Part shown: piece by piece, positions 22,431-32,141 of the stretch
Layout: each line of letters starts with the position of its first letter
Numbering within the stretch: position 1 is the stretch's first letter
Source: Bacteroidales bacterium
GTDB lineage: Bacteria; Bacteroidota; Bacteroidia; Bacteroidales; UBA12077
DNA: 35,911 bases
Assembly: GCA_003446015.1 (NCBI GenBank)
Contig: DMBU01000131.1
Coordinates: 39,802-75,712 of the forward strand
Reading direction: 5' to 3'
The notes under the pieces: generated by a model
Told to the model about the DNA's origin: nothing
Database searches by the model: none
The model's input: the letters and a program-made list of their open reading frames with translations, nothing else
Position numbers and translations under genes: made by a program

Positions 22431-24710
22431 ATGGAATTCCAAGCTGGTAAAAAAGCTAAAACAGAAAAAAAAGTCAGGGATAAACTTCCTTTGGTTTTAG
22501 GTTATTATAAAGATTCCGATTTTACCATTCAACAAAAAGTTCGTTTTATTTACCATTTGTGTATAGTGGCTATTGTTGGAGTAATTTTATTAGTTCTTTC
22601 AACAATAAATGTTCAATACAACAGTCCTGGTTTTAATATACTTTATTCGCCGGTAATTCTTTCTGAACTTGTACTTTTACTGGTATTTGGATCTTGCATA
22701 TTTCTCTTAATAAAAGGAAAATATAGTTTCTCCACACACTTATTTATGATTACAGCCATGGCTTGTGTTTGGTTTGCACTATTTGTTTCCACAGGGCATA
22801 TAGTTTCTCGTCTCAATACAATTATATTAATTATCGCTTTATTCAATCTTCTTCCTTTATTTATAACAAAATATAAAGTTTCCATTGTATATTACATTGT
22901 TGCAAATCTGTTTATGCTTATTGGATTTACTCTATATATAAAAGATCAATTTAATTTATCAGATGCAACAACTATTGATTTTATCACAGACACTTCAATA
23001 GCAATAATTTTTTCGGGTATTGTCGGGTACAATATTTTTAAAATTAACAGGCAAGCACTTGAAAAAGCTGAAAAAGATTTTAGTGAGAGAAGAAAAGTGG
23101 AGTCTGTGTTAACAGAAAGTGAATTGAAATACAGAACTTTATTTGATCATGCTCAAATAGGAATCTATCAAACTACTCCTGAGGGTGTCATATTACAGTC
23201 AAATCCCGCTTTAATAAAAATGCTCGGATTTGATTCCTTGGAAGAACTTTCCAAAAGAAATACAAATGAAGAGAATGCATATGTAAACTCATCAAGAAAA
23301 ACTTTTGTGGATTTGATCGAAAAACAGGGTTTTGTAAAAGACTTTGAGTCGGAATGGAAAACAAAAAACGAAGAAAGTATAATCATACGGGAGAATGCCC
23401 GGATTGTCCGTGATAGTAAAGGGAATACAATTTATTATGAAGGTTTTGTTGAGAATATTACTGAAAAGAAAAAAGCCGAGAAAACATTAAAAGAAAGCGA
23501 AGAAAAATACAGAACGCTCATGGAGAGCATGAGTGAGGTTATCATGATGGTAGACAATGATGACAGGGTTCAATATGTAAATAAGAAGTTTACAGAAACA
23601 CTAGGTTATACATCAGAAGAAATTATAGGTGAAATCGGTTATCAAAAACTTCTCGATCCTAAAGATCATGAAATTATAATTCGTGAAAATGAAAAAAGAA
23701 AGAAAAATCATTTAAGTCAATACGAATTAAGTTTCATTGCAAAAAATGGCGACAAAATTGACTTTTTAGTGAGTGGTTCACCGGTTAAAGATGCACAAGG
23801 TAAAACAATTGGTTCGATGGGTGCTATGACCGATATTACTGAAAGAAAGAAAATTGCAAAGGAACTTGCAAAATATCGTCAACATTTAGAATTGTTGGTA
23901 CAGGAACGCACTGAAGAACTGGCAACAGCTAACGAAGAGCTTGTCTCAACGAATGAGGAGTTACATAATCAGCGGGAAGAACTTGAGGCTGTACTCTTGA
24001 ATTTGCAAGAAACACAAAAGCAACTTATTCAAGCCGAGAAAATGGCGTCTCTTGGTGTACTGGCTTCAGGTGTTGCACACGAAATAAATAATCCATTAAA
24101 TTTTATTCAGGGAGGAGTTTATGGCCTCGAACAGTATTTTGATGAAAACCTGATAGAGCATAAAGATAATGTGAGAGAATTAATTAAAAGTATAAATATT
24201 GGTATTGACAGGGCCGCTAATATAGTGACCAGTCTTAATCATTATAATCGGCGAAATGACTCTAAATTGGAACCCTGTGATATTCATTCCATTATAAATA
24301 ATTGCCTCGTAATACTTCGAAATCAAATTGAAAATAAAATTGAAGTTGAGAAAAAATATACTTCTCAACCTTTTATATTAATTGGTAATGAAGGCAAACT
24401 GCACCAGGCAATTCTAAATATTCTGTCAAATGCAGTTCAGGCAATTGATGATAAAGGAAAAATAAAGATAAAGACAAAAAAAACAAATCAGATTTTAGAA
24501 ATAAAAATTTCTGATACAGGTTGTGGAATAAGTCCCGAAAACTTATCTAAAATATTTGATCCTTTCTTTACAACAAAAGAAGCAGGGAAAGGCACTGGTT
24601 TGGGATTATCAATTACATATAATATCTTTGCAGAACATAACGGAAGCATTCATATAGAATCCAAAACTGGAAAAGGAACTTCAGTTTACATTAAATTACC
24701 TTTAAATTAA
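22431..24710 (+). CDS. Membrane PAS sensor histidine kinase
   Basis: The 759-residue product has about six membrane segments at 42-60, 72-94, 102-122, 128-146, 152-170 and 185-205. Two PAS domains follow, at about 226-345 (ELKYRTLFDHAQIGIYQTTPEG) and 350-475 (EEKYRTLMESMSEVIMMVDNDD). Next come a signalling coiled coil (480-540, EELATANEELVSTNEELHNQREEL) and the kinase core. His550 in GVAHEINNPLNF is the phosphoacceptor. The HATPase core follows from about 640 (N box ILNILSNAVQAID, DTGCGIS, GTGLGLS). It senses an unknown signal and phosphorylates a receiver; the stand-alone receiver starts 9 bases after its stop and is the likely partner. No receiver domain is fused. No promoter was recognised. 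Confidence 0.92.
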   Translation: MEFQAGKKAKTEKKVRDKLPLVLGYYKDSDFTIQQKVRFIYHLCIVAIVGVILLVLSTINVQYNSPGFNILYSPVILSELVLLLVFGSCIFLLIKGKYSFSTHLFMITAMACVWFALFVSTGHIVSRLNTIILIIALFNLLPLFITKYKVSIVYYIVANLFMLIGFTLYIKDQFNLSDATTIDFITDTSIAIIFSGIVGYNIFKINRQALEKAEKDFSERRKVESVLTESELKYRTLFDHAQIGIYQTTPEGVILQSNPALIKMLGFDSLEELSKRNTNEENAYVNSSRKTFVDLIEKQGFVKDFESEWKTKNEESIIIRENARIVRDSKGNTIYYEGFVENITEKKKAEKTLKESEEKYRTLMESMSEVIMMVDNDDRVQYVNKKFTETLGYTSEEIIGEIGYQKLLDPKDHEIIIRENEKRKKNHLSQYELSFIAKNGDKIDFLVSGSPVKDAQGKTIGSMGAMTDITERKKIAKELAKYRQHLELLVQERTEELATANEELVSTNEELHNQREELEAVLLNLQETQKQLIQAEKMASLGVLASGVAHEINNPLNFIQGGVYGLEQYFDENLIEHKDNVRELIKSINIGIDRAANIVTSLNHYNRRNDSKLEPCDIHSIINNCLVILRNQIENKIEVEKKYTSQPFILIGNEGKLHQAILNILSNAVQAIDDKGKIKIKTKKTNQILEIKISDTGCGISPENLSKIFDPFFTTKEAGKGTGLGLSITYNIFAEHNGSIHIESKTGKGTSVYIKLPLN

Positions 24711-24719
24711 GAATGATTG

Positions 24720-25091
24720 ATGAAAGAAAAAGTTACTTTATTATATGTTGATGACGAACCTTTAAATCTCACCCTTTTTAAACATAATTTTAAAAACAAA
24801 TTTAACGTCCTTATTGCTGAGTCTGGCGAAGATGGATTGAAACAAATAAAAACAAATCCTGAAATTGATGCTGTAATTAGTGATATGAAAATGCCCGGCA
24901 TGAACGGAGTTGATTTTATAAAACAAGCAAAAAAAGACTTTCCTCATATTTCTTACTTTATACTAACCGGATTCGATATTAATGAAGAAATTGCAGAAGC
25001 TTTAAATGAAAAGTTAATTCTAAAATATTTCCGAAAACCTTTTAATATAAAGGAGATTGAAACTTCTATTTTTGAAATCTCAAAAAACTAG
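24720..25091 (+). CDS. Stand-alone response regulator receiver
   Basis: The 123-residue product is a single CheY-like receiver: acidic pair DDE near residues 10-12, phosphoacceptor Asp55 in VISDMKMPG, LTG near 80 and the conserved Lys in FRKPF near 105. There is no output domain, so it works by protein contact or as a phosphorelay link. The ATG at 24720 (sequence MKEKVTLLYVDDEP) is preferred over a TTG one codon earlier. The gene follows the membrane kinase by 9 bases, which strongly suggests they are cognate. Confidence 0.92.
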   Translation: MKEKVTLLYVDDEPLNLTLFKHNFKNKFNVLIAESGEDGLKQIKTNPEIDAVISDMKMPGMNGVDFIKQAKKDFPHISYFILTGFDINEEIAEALNEKLILKYFRKPFNIKEIETSIFEISKN

Positions 25092-25223
25092 TACCCCTCC
25101 GTTAATTTTAAACCTCTCTTTAAAATAAGATTGATTTTAAATAATATGATCAACTGATTAGTATTAGGATAAAACTTTGTTTTAGATTAAATTTAGCTTA
25201 TTAATCTACTCAAAACTATTCTA

Positions 25224-28211
25224 ATGCTTAAAAATATTCGATTTCGTACCAGACTTTTAATTGGGTTTTCTGTTGTAATAATCTTTTCAATAATTATTAG
25301 CATTATAGTAATTGTTCAGTTTAATAAAGTTCATCTAAATACTGAACTAATTTATAAACACCCTTTGGCTGTTAGTAATGCCGTGCGTGATATCAATATT
25401 TGTATTTATGGCATGCAACGTTCAATGAACGATTTGGTTTTAGCCGAAAATGAAGATGAGATTAAAGAAACTATTCAGAAAGCTGCTTATTATAATAGCA
25501 AGGCCGAAAAGTCATTTCAAATCGTTTTTGAAAGATTCCTGGGAGATAAAAATGATGTACAGAATGCCTATAAATGGTTTAAAGATTCTGAACTTATTAG
25601 AAAAGAAGTAATCCAATTAAAAAATACAAGTAAAAATAAGGAAGCTGCTCTGGTATTAAAAAGTAAAGGGGCAAAACACATGGAAGAGTTGCTTGCTAAA
25701 ACAAAAATCATGTCAGACTTTGCTCAAAATAAAGCAGATGAATTTAAAGCAGAATCTGAAAGAACCTACCAACAAACATTAAACGCACTTCTTTTTATCT
25801 TAATTCTTGTAACAGGATTAAGTGTGTTTATAGCATTTTTAATTTCTAAAAATATTTTATCACCTATTCACCAATTCATTTCAAACATTCGACTACTGTA
25901 TTTAAAAGATGATAAATTGTCCAATGAAATTGCTTATGCATCAGAAGAAGATTTATTGTCGATAACTATATCTGAATTAAAAAGTGCTTACATCCAGATT
26001 GAAGAAGCAAATCATGAATACCTGACACTGAATGAAGAGCTTGACGAACGAGTAAAAGAACGAACTGCCGAATTAGAAAAAAACCAGTTTGAATTAAAAG
26101 AAAAAAACGAAGAATACTTGGCCATTAACGAAGAGTATGAAACATTAAATGAAGAATTAAGACAAGCTAATGAAGAACTTATTCTTTCTAAAAAGAAAGC
26201 TGAAGAAGGTGAACAAAAAATAAAAGCTACTCTTGACAATATGCTTGAAGGGGGGCAAATTCTTGATTTTGATTGGCGTTATATTTATATAAACAATGCT
26301 GCTGAAAAACACAATCAACGACCAAAAGAAGAATTGCTCGGAAATAGGTATATAGATATGTGGCCGGGAATAGAGAAAACCCAGATTTTTACACTTATAA
26401 AAAGTTGTTTGGAAGAAAGAAAATCATATCAAATAGAAAATGAATTTCGTTTCCCAACAAACGAAATTGGATGGTTTGAATTAAGCATACAAGCAGTACC
26501 TGAAGGTGTTTTTATTCTATCTGTAGATATAACCAACCGGAAATTAGCTGAAATAAAATTAATGGAGAAAAATGTTAAAATAGAAGAACAGAATAAAGAG
26601 TATGAAGCATTAAATGAAAAATTAAGAAAAAGCTTGATACGAGAAAAAACTCAAGCCGATATTGTACGAACCACTCCAATCGCAATTGCATTTGGGTACC
26701 CAGATGGAAGTTTAGATAATTGTAATAAAGCTTTTACCGAATTAACGGGATATTCCGAAGAAGAGTTGAAAAACATAAGCTGGAATGAAGTTTTAACGCC
26801 TTCAAAATGGTGTGAAATAGAAGTTGAAGAATTAAAAAAACTAAACCCTCAAAATAATTCTGTCCGCTATGAGAAAGAGTATATTCATAAAAATGGAATT
26901 ATAATACCAGTTGAGTTATTTGTTACTGCTAAGTTTGACAATGAAAATAACTTAATATATTTCGTCGGGTTTGTGACTGATATAACGGAACATAAACAAG
27001 CAGAGATTGAGTTGGCAGCTCAGAACGAAGAATACATGGCTATAAACGAAGAGCTCCGGCAGACCATAGAAGAGCTTAATTTAGCAAAAGAAAAAGCTGA
27101 AGAAAGTGATCGTTTGAAGTCTGCCTTTTTAGCCAATATGTCACATGAAATCCGTACCCCAATGAATGGTATTATTGGTTTTGCTAAATTGCTTCAAAAT
27201 CATGATTTATCAAAAGAGAAACTTGACGATTATGTTAATATTGTGGTGAAAAGCAGCAATCAGTTACTAAGGATTGTTAATGATATTCTGGATATTTCGC
27301 GTATAGAAACAGGTCAGGTTGAATTATACGAAAATCAGATTAATCTGAATACTACTCTTGATGAGATAAAAAAATTTTTTGAGCTAAAAACAAAAGAAAA
27401 TGGACTTAAACTGTATTTGCATAATGAGCTAAGAAACATCGATTCAAATATTATTATTGATGATTCGAAACTAAAACAAATCATATATAACCTTATTGGA
27501 AATGCACTTAAATTTACAGAAAAAGGGTCAATTGATTTTGGATATAAGTTAAAAGGGCATAATCTTGAATTTTTTGTCAAGGATACTGGAATAGGAATTC
27601 CTGAAAAATACCAGAAACATGTTTTTGACCGGTTTAATAAAGTAGAGTACAAAACAAATATTTATGGAGGAACTGGTCTTGGTCTGGCAATTTGCAAAGG
27701 TTTAACAGAAAGAATGAATGGGGAAATATGGATAGAATCAATAGAGGATCAAGGATCCTGTTTCTATTTTACTTTACCTTTTGTTCAAGCTTATAAATCA
27801 AAGGTGAATTTTACTTTAAAAGAAGAAGATGTTGATTTATTTAATAGCGTAATTTTAATTGTTGAAGACGAAGAATTCAATGCCATATACCTGCAAGAAC
27901 TTCTTAAAAGGCGAAATATAAAATACATTCATGCCTGGAACGGTGAAGAAGCGGTAAAAATATGTTCGGGAACTGAAAAAATAGATTTGGTTTTAATGGA
28001 TATTAAATTGCCACAAATGAATGGTTTTATAGCAACACAAAAAATAAAAAAGATAAACCCCAAATTGCCAGTTATAGCTCAAACAGCATACGCTATGGAA
28101 TCAGATAAAGTTGATGCCTTACAAGCTGGTTGCGACGATTACATTTCTAAACCAATTGCAGAAGAAAAATTGATCAATATTCTTTCTAAGTATCTTGATA
28201 ATAGATCTTAA
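25224..28211 (+). CDS. Hybrid histidine kinase, 4HB-like sensor with two PAS domains
   Basis: The 995-residue product runs: membrane segment at 11-31, helical periplasmic sensor 32-186 of four-helix-bundle (MCP-like) type, membrane segment 187-208, coiled coil 235-325 rich in 'NEEY-AINEEL' heptads, PAS near 330-445, a second coiled coil, PAS near 475-605, HisKA with phosphoacceptor His641 in NMSHEIRTPMNG, an HATPase near 745-860 (N box LIYNLIGNALKFT, KDTGIGI, GTGLGLAI) and a C-terminal receiver with Asp926 in LVLMDIKLPQMNG. The fused receiver implies intramolecular transfer to an unseen phosphotransfer protein. From about residue 620 it closely matches the next gene, so the two are a tandem duplicate pair. 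Confidence 0.93.
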   Translation: MLKNIRFRTRLLIGFSVVIIFSIIISIIVIVQFNKVHLNTELIYKHPLAVSNAVRDINICIYGMQRSMNDLVLAENEDEIKETIQKAAYYNSKAEKSFQIVFERFLGDKNDVQNAYKWFKDSELIRKEVIQLKNTSKNKEAALVLKSKGAKHMEELLAKTKIMSDFAQNKADEFKAESERTYQQTLNALLFILILVTGLSVFIAFLISKNILSPIHQFISNIRLLYLKDDKLSNEIAYASEEDLLSITISELKSAYIQIEEANHEYLTLNEELDERVKERTAELEKNQFELKEKNEEYLAINEEYETLNEELRQANEELILSKKKAEEGEQKIKATLDNMLEGGQILDFDWRYIYINNAAEKHNQRPKEELLGNRYIDMWPGIEKTQIFTLIKSCLEERKSYQIENEFRFPTNEIGWFELSIQAVPEGVFILSVDITNRKLAEIKLMEKNVKIEEQNKEYEALNEKLRKSLIREKTQADIVRTTPIAIAFGYPDGSLDNCNKAFTELTGYSEEELKNISWNEVLTPSKWCEIEVEELKKLNPQNNSVRYEKEYIHKNGIIIPVELFVTAKFDNENNLIYFVGFVTDITEHKQAEIELAAQNEEYMAINEELRQTIEELNLAKEKAEESDRLKSAFLANMSHEIRTPMNGIIGFAKLLQNHDLSKEKLDDYVNIVVKSSNQLLRIVNDILDISRIETGQVELYENQINLNTTLDEIKKFFELKTKENGLKLYLHNELRNIDSNIIIDDSKLKQIIYNLIGNALKFTEKGSIDFGYKLKGHNLEFFVKDTGIGIPEKYQKHVFDRFNKVEYKTNIYGGTGLGLAICKGLTERMNGEIWIESIEDQGSCFYFTLPFVQAYKSKVNFTLKEEDVDLFNSVILIVEDEEFNAIYLQELLKRRNIKYIHAWNGEEAVKICSGTEKIDLVLMDIKLPQMNGFIATQKIKKINPKLPVIAQTAYAMESDKVDALQAGCDDYISKPIAEEKLINILSKYLDNRS

Positions 28212-28244
28212 TTAAAATGTTGTACTTATTATAAGTTCCTAAAT

Positions 28245-28260
28245 CAAGTATTAATACTTG
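28245..28260. promoter_or_regulatory. Perfect 16-base palindrome before the second hybrid kinase
   Basis: CAAGTATTAATACTTG is identical to its reverse complement and lies 4 bases before a -7-like TTTCTTTG (28264-28271), 35 bases before the next ATG. It could be a regulator site. The -7 element has one mismatch and no -33 TTG at the right distance. Confidence 0.4.
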
Positions 28261-28294
28261 TATTTTCTTTGTTTATTAGAATTAATTTTCCACA

Positions 28295-30565
28295 ATGAAA
28301 ACAAAAAAGTTTTATAATGGTTATACACTACCCCTGATTTCATCAATCATTGGGGCACTAGCTATTATTCTTTCTTTTATAATTGTTTTTGTTATATATA
28401 AAAACTCTGTAAAAAAAACAGAACAGGATATTTACAAATTTTATAAAACGAAAGCCTCAATAATAAATGCTTTAATACAGGATCATCCTTCAGTTAACGA
28501 TTCAATTATGTTGAATTATGTTCTCAGATTATATAATAGTATTGAGATACAAGCCGATGATGAGTATATCTGTATAGTAAACGATAAATCCGATTTAATT
28601 CTTCATTCTCTTTATCCAAATACTATTGGTAATTATGCCGGTGCAAATGCAGTTTTTGATCAAAGTCAAGAGATTTGTACCCTAAGCGATCTGGTTAAAT
28701 ATAATAAAAATTATATTGGACACTATGTATCAAGTTCAGGTGAAAATCAAATTGCTGCATTTGAATATATTCCTTCCAGAAAATGGATGTTGGGTGTGCA
28801 TCGTTCTCAATCGGAATTACAAAAAGAGATTAAGGCACAATATTATTGGTTCTTAATTGCTTTTGCAATAATTGTTGGTGTTTTAATGCCCTTTTCAATA
28901 TTAACATTGTTCAGAGCATTTAAGATATCTGAAAATAAGAAGATTGCTTTTGAAAAAGAAGTTCAATTTAAGCTACAAAAGAGAAATAAGGAATACGAAG
29001 CTATAAATGAGACGTTAAGACAAACTAACGAGGAATTAAATTTGTCAAAACAAAAGCTGCTTGAAAGTGAAGAGTATTTTAGGACCTTAATTGAAAATAG
29101 CAGCGATGTAATATCAATTATCGATATAAATGGAAATATTCGTTATGAAAGCCCATCACACCACAAAGTATTAGGTTATAAAACCGGAGAGTTATTAAAC
29201 AGGAACGCTTTTGAATTTGTTCATCCGGAAGATCTAGAGCGCATTTCACAACTATTTATGCAACTAATAAATAAAAGTGAAGGGATAGAACAGGTTAGCT
29301 TTAGATTTTTGCATAAAAGTGGAACATGGGTCTACATTGAAGGAACAGGGAAAAATTTACTCAACAATACCAAAATAAATGGAATCGTAGTAAACTATCG
29401 TGATGTTACAGAACGCACAAAAGCAGAGATTGAATTAATTAATGCCAAAGAGAAAGCAGAGGAAAGCGATCGCTTAAAATCTGCGTTCTTAGCAAATATG
29501 TCGCACGAAATACGCACCCCGATGAACGGAATCATTGGCTTTGCCAAACTGCTTCAAAAAAATGGATTGTCGAAAGAAAAACTTACAGATTATATCAATA
29601 TTATAATTAAAAGTAGCAAACAGTTACTAAATATTGTTAACGATATCTTGGATATTTCTCGAATTGAGACAGGACAGCTTGAGTTGTATGAAAATACAAT
29701 AAACGTAAACAATGTCCTTGATGAAATAAAGTCTTTTTTCGAGTTGAATGCAACTGAAAAGGGGCTCAAACTGAATCTGTATTATGAGCTAAAAAATAAT
29801 GAAGCGTTTATTTTTATTGATGATTCGAAACTGAAACAAATCATATATAACCTTATTGGTAATGCACTTAAATTTACAGAAAAAGGATCAATTGATTTTG
29901 GGTATAAATTAATAGATCAGCAAATTGAGTTTTTTGTAAAGGACACAGGAATAGGAATACATTCAAAATATCAGAAACATATTTTCGACCGCTTTAACAA
30001 AATAGAGTACAAAACAAATATTTATGGAGGTACAGGTCTGGGTTTAGCTATAAGCAAAGGCCTGATCGAAAAAATGAATGGAGAAATATGGCTTACTTCC
30101 AAAGAGGGCGAGGGGACAACATTTTATTTTACTTTACCTTTTATTAAAGAAAGGAAGTTTGCAGATGATTTTATTATAAAAAAAGAAAACACTGATTTAT
30201 TTAGAGGTACAATTCTTATTGTTGAAGACGAAGAGTTCAATGCTTTTTACCTGAAAGAAATTTTTAAAAAGAGAAATATAAAATGCATTCATGCCTGGGA
30301 CGGCGAAGAAGCGATAAAAATATGTTCGGGAAATGAAAAAATTGATCTGGTATTAATGGATATCAAATTGCCAAAAATGAATGGTTTTAGGGCAACACAA
30401 GAAATAAAAAAGATTAACCCTAAATTGTCGGTTATAGCGCAAACAGCTTATGCCATGGAATCAGATAAGCTTGATGCATTAGCAGCTGGTTGCGACGATT
30501 ACATTTCTAAGCCAATTGTGGAAGAAAAATTGATTAGCTTGCTTGAAAAATACCTAAAAAAATAG
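28295..30565 (+). CDS. Hybrid histidine kinase, Cache-like sensor with one PAS domain
   Basis: The 756-residue product runs: membrane segment 12-35, periplasmic Cache-like domain at about 40-180 (YICIVNDKSDLILHSLYP, then FEYIPSRKWMLGVHRS, a Cache-type ending), membrane segment 184-206, coiled coil near 215-260, PAS near 260-385 (YFRTLIENSSDVISIID), HisKA with His404 in NMSHEIRTPMNG, HATPase near 505-625 (GTGLGLAIS) and a receiver with Asp689 in LVLMDIKLPKMNG. The sensor half differs wholly from the preceding kinase, whereas the catalytic half is nearly the same. This looks like duplication with a swapped input domain, so the two would feed a shared phosphorelay with distinct stimuli. No output domain is present. 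Confidence 0.93.
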   Translation: MKTKKFYNGYTLPLISSIIGALAIILSFIIVFVIYKNSVKKTEQDIYKFYKTKASIINALIQDHPSVNDSIMLNYVLRLYNSIEIQADDEYICIVNDKSDLILHSLYPNTIGNYAGANAVFDQSQEICTLSDLVKYNKNYIGHYVSSSGENQIAAFEYIPSRKWMLGVHRSQSELQKEIKAQYYWFLIAFAIIVGVLMPFSILTLFRAFKISENKKIAFEKEVQFKLQKRNKEYEAINETLRQTNEELNLSKQKLLESEEYFRTLIENSSDVISIIDINGNIRYESPSHHKVLGYKTGELLNRNAFEFVHPEDLERISQLFMQLINKSEGIEQVSFRFLHKSGTWVYIEGTGKNLLNNTKINGIVVNYRDVTERTKAEIELINAKEKAEESDRLKSAFLANMSHEIRTPMNGIIGFAKLLQKNGLSKEKLTDYINIIIKSSKQLLNIVNDILDISRIETGQLELYENTINVNNVLDEIKSFFELNATEKGLKLNLYYELKNNEAFIFIDDSKLKQIIYNLIGNALKFTEKGSIDFGYKLIDQQIEFFVKDTGIGIHSKYQKHIFDRFNKIEYKTNIYGGTGLGLAISKGLIEKMNGEIWLTSKEGEGTTFYFTLPFIKERKFADDFIIKKENTDLFRGTILIVEDEEFNAFYLKEIFKKRNIKCIHAWDGEEAIKICSGNEKIDLVLMDIKLPKMNGFRATQEIKKINPKLSVIAQTAYAMESDKLDALAAGCDDYISKPIVEEKLISLLEKYLKK

Positions 30566-30640
30566 CTGAAAAAAATCATCCCTTAATTGTAATATTTTGC
30601 TTACTTTTTCAACTAATTTTAAAATTAAAGCTGAAAAAGT

Positions 30641-32116
30641 ATGTTTAAATGGTTTTTGTCTCATCAGTGGAAAGAGTCAATCAGGTCCAATTTTTGGCAA
30701 AAGAGTCTGGTTATTAATATCATAATCGGATTTTTTATGCTAATCATGTTTTCTTACCTCATTCTGCTTGGTTTATTTATCGATGAGATATTACATGAAG
30801 CCTTCCCTGATGCTGACACGTTTATCATTTTTAATAGTGGATTAATCTATTATTTTGGAATTGACCTGTTTATCCGATTTTTTCTGTACAGTGTACCGGT
30901 AATTCAGATCGAGTCATATTTGCATTTACCCATTCGAAAGTCGCAAATTTTAAATTTCATTTTTTTAAAATCGAGTTTAAATGTTTTTAATGTATTGCCT
31001 TTACTCGTATTTATACCATTTGTTTTTAAAGTTATTATTCCCAATTATTCAGGCATTTATGCAATAAAATGGATGCTTTTAATGCTTGTTTTAATTTTAA
31101 ACAATAGTTTTTTATTGCATTACCTGAAACGACGTTTTATTGATAAGCCATTTATCGCATTTGCTTTCGCTTTAGTTCTAATATCAGCAATGCTTTTAGA
31201 TAAATTTGATATCATCTCCTTGTCTGGTTATTCATCAATTGGTTTAATTTATTTGGTTAATAACCCGATTTATATACTCATCCCATTGTCTATTTTGATT
31301 TTTGTTTATGGTATGAATTATAGCTACTTAAAATCAAAAATGACTCTTGATGATATAAACGTCAAAAAACAAAGAAAAGAGGATTCATTATCGAAAATAA
31401 CATATTTCGAGTCATATGGCGATTTAGGCGAGATGATTTTATTAGAACTGAAACTAATCTGGAGAAATAAACGAAGCCGGACGATTATAAATATGAGTCC
31501 TCTGTTTCTACTTTATGGTTTGATCATTTATCCAAATGAAGATATGAATAAGCTGGGACTTTTAGTTTTTGTGGGGATATTTATGACGGGGGGAATCATG
31601 TTTAATTATGGTCAGTACATGCTAAGTTGGGAAAGCAATTATTTCGATGGTATTATTGCAAATAATGTTGATTTCTACAAACATTTCAGAGCAAAATACT
31701 TTTTAATTATTGCAACAGTTATTATTTCATATATTCTAACAATTCCATATTTATATTTTGGGACTAAAGTATTGATTATAAATACAGCAATGTGTTTATT
31801 TAACCTGGGATTTTTATCGTTTGTGTTAATGTATTTTTCAAGTGATAGTCGAAAACGAATGGATATGTCCAAAAGTTCGGCTTTTAATTATCAGGGAATG
31901 GGTGCAACGAATTGGATCATGATATTACCATTCTTTTTATTACCAATCCTTATTTGGCTGCCATTTAATTTATTGGGAATACCTAACTGGGGAATAGCCA
32001 CAATAGCATTTATTGGAATAATTAGTCTGGCTTTTCATAAATCGTTAATGAAAATAGTTGTAAAAAGATTCGAACAAAAAAAACATCTCATTGCCGAAGG
32101 GTTTAGAGAATTTTAA
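30641..32116 (+). CDS. ABC transporter membrane protein (DUF5687)
   Basis: The 491-residue product has at least ten hydrophobic segments, for example 25-50, 62-85, 105-130, 135-155 and 165-185, with a further set after residue 270. A cytoplasmic loop at about 225-265 separates two halves. The start MFKWFLSHQWKESIRSNFWQKSL is typical for DUF5687, the permease of a Bacteroidota ABC-2-like exporter, always followed by its ATPase. The substrate is unknown. It is followed 25 bases later by the ATP-binding protein, so they form one transport unit. It lies 75 bases after the second hybrid kinase. Confidence 0.88.
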   Translation: MFKWFLSHQWKESIRSNFWQKSLVINIIIGFFMLIMFSYLILLGLFIDEILHEAFPDADTFIIFNSGLIYYFGIDLFIRFFLYSVPVIQIESYLHLPIRKSQILNFIFLKSSLNVFNVLPLLVFIPFVFKVIIPNYSGIYAIKWMLLMLVLILNNSFLLHYLKRRFIDKPFIAFAFALVLISAMLLDKFDIISLSGYSSIGLIYLVNNPIYILIPLSILIFVYGMNYSYLKSKMTLDDINVKKQRKEDSLSKITYFESYGDLGEMILLELKLIWRNKRSRTIINMSPLFLLYGLIIYPNEDMNKLGLLVFVGIFMTGGIMFNYGQYMLSWESNYFDGIIANNVDFYKHFRAKYFLIIATVIISYILTIPYLYFGTKVLIINTAMCLFNLGFLSFVLMYFSSDSRKRMDMSKSSAFNYQGMGATNWIMILPFFLLPILIWLPFNLLGIPNWGIATIAFIGIISLAFHKSLMKIVVKRFEQKKHLIAEGFREF

Positions 32117-32141
32117 ATTGAATTGTAAAAAATAGATTAGC

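Noticed and set aside
27335..27652. 105-codon open frame on minus within the first hybrid kinase
   Set aside because: Opposite the conserved ATPase domain; Ser- and Phe-rich composition is what a reverse reading of such a domain gives.
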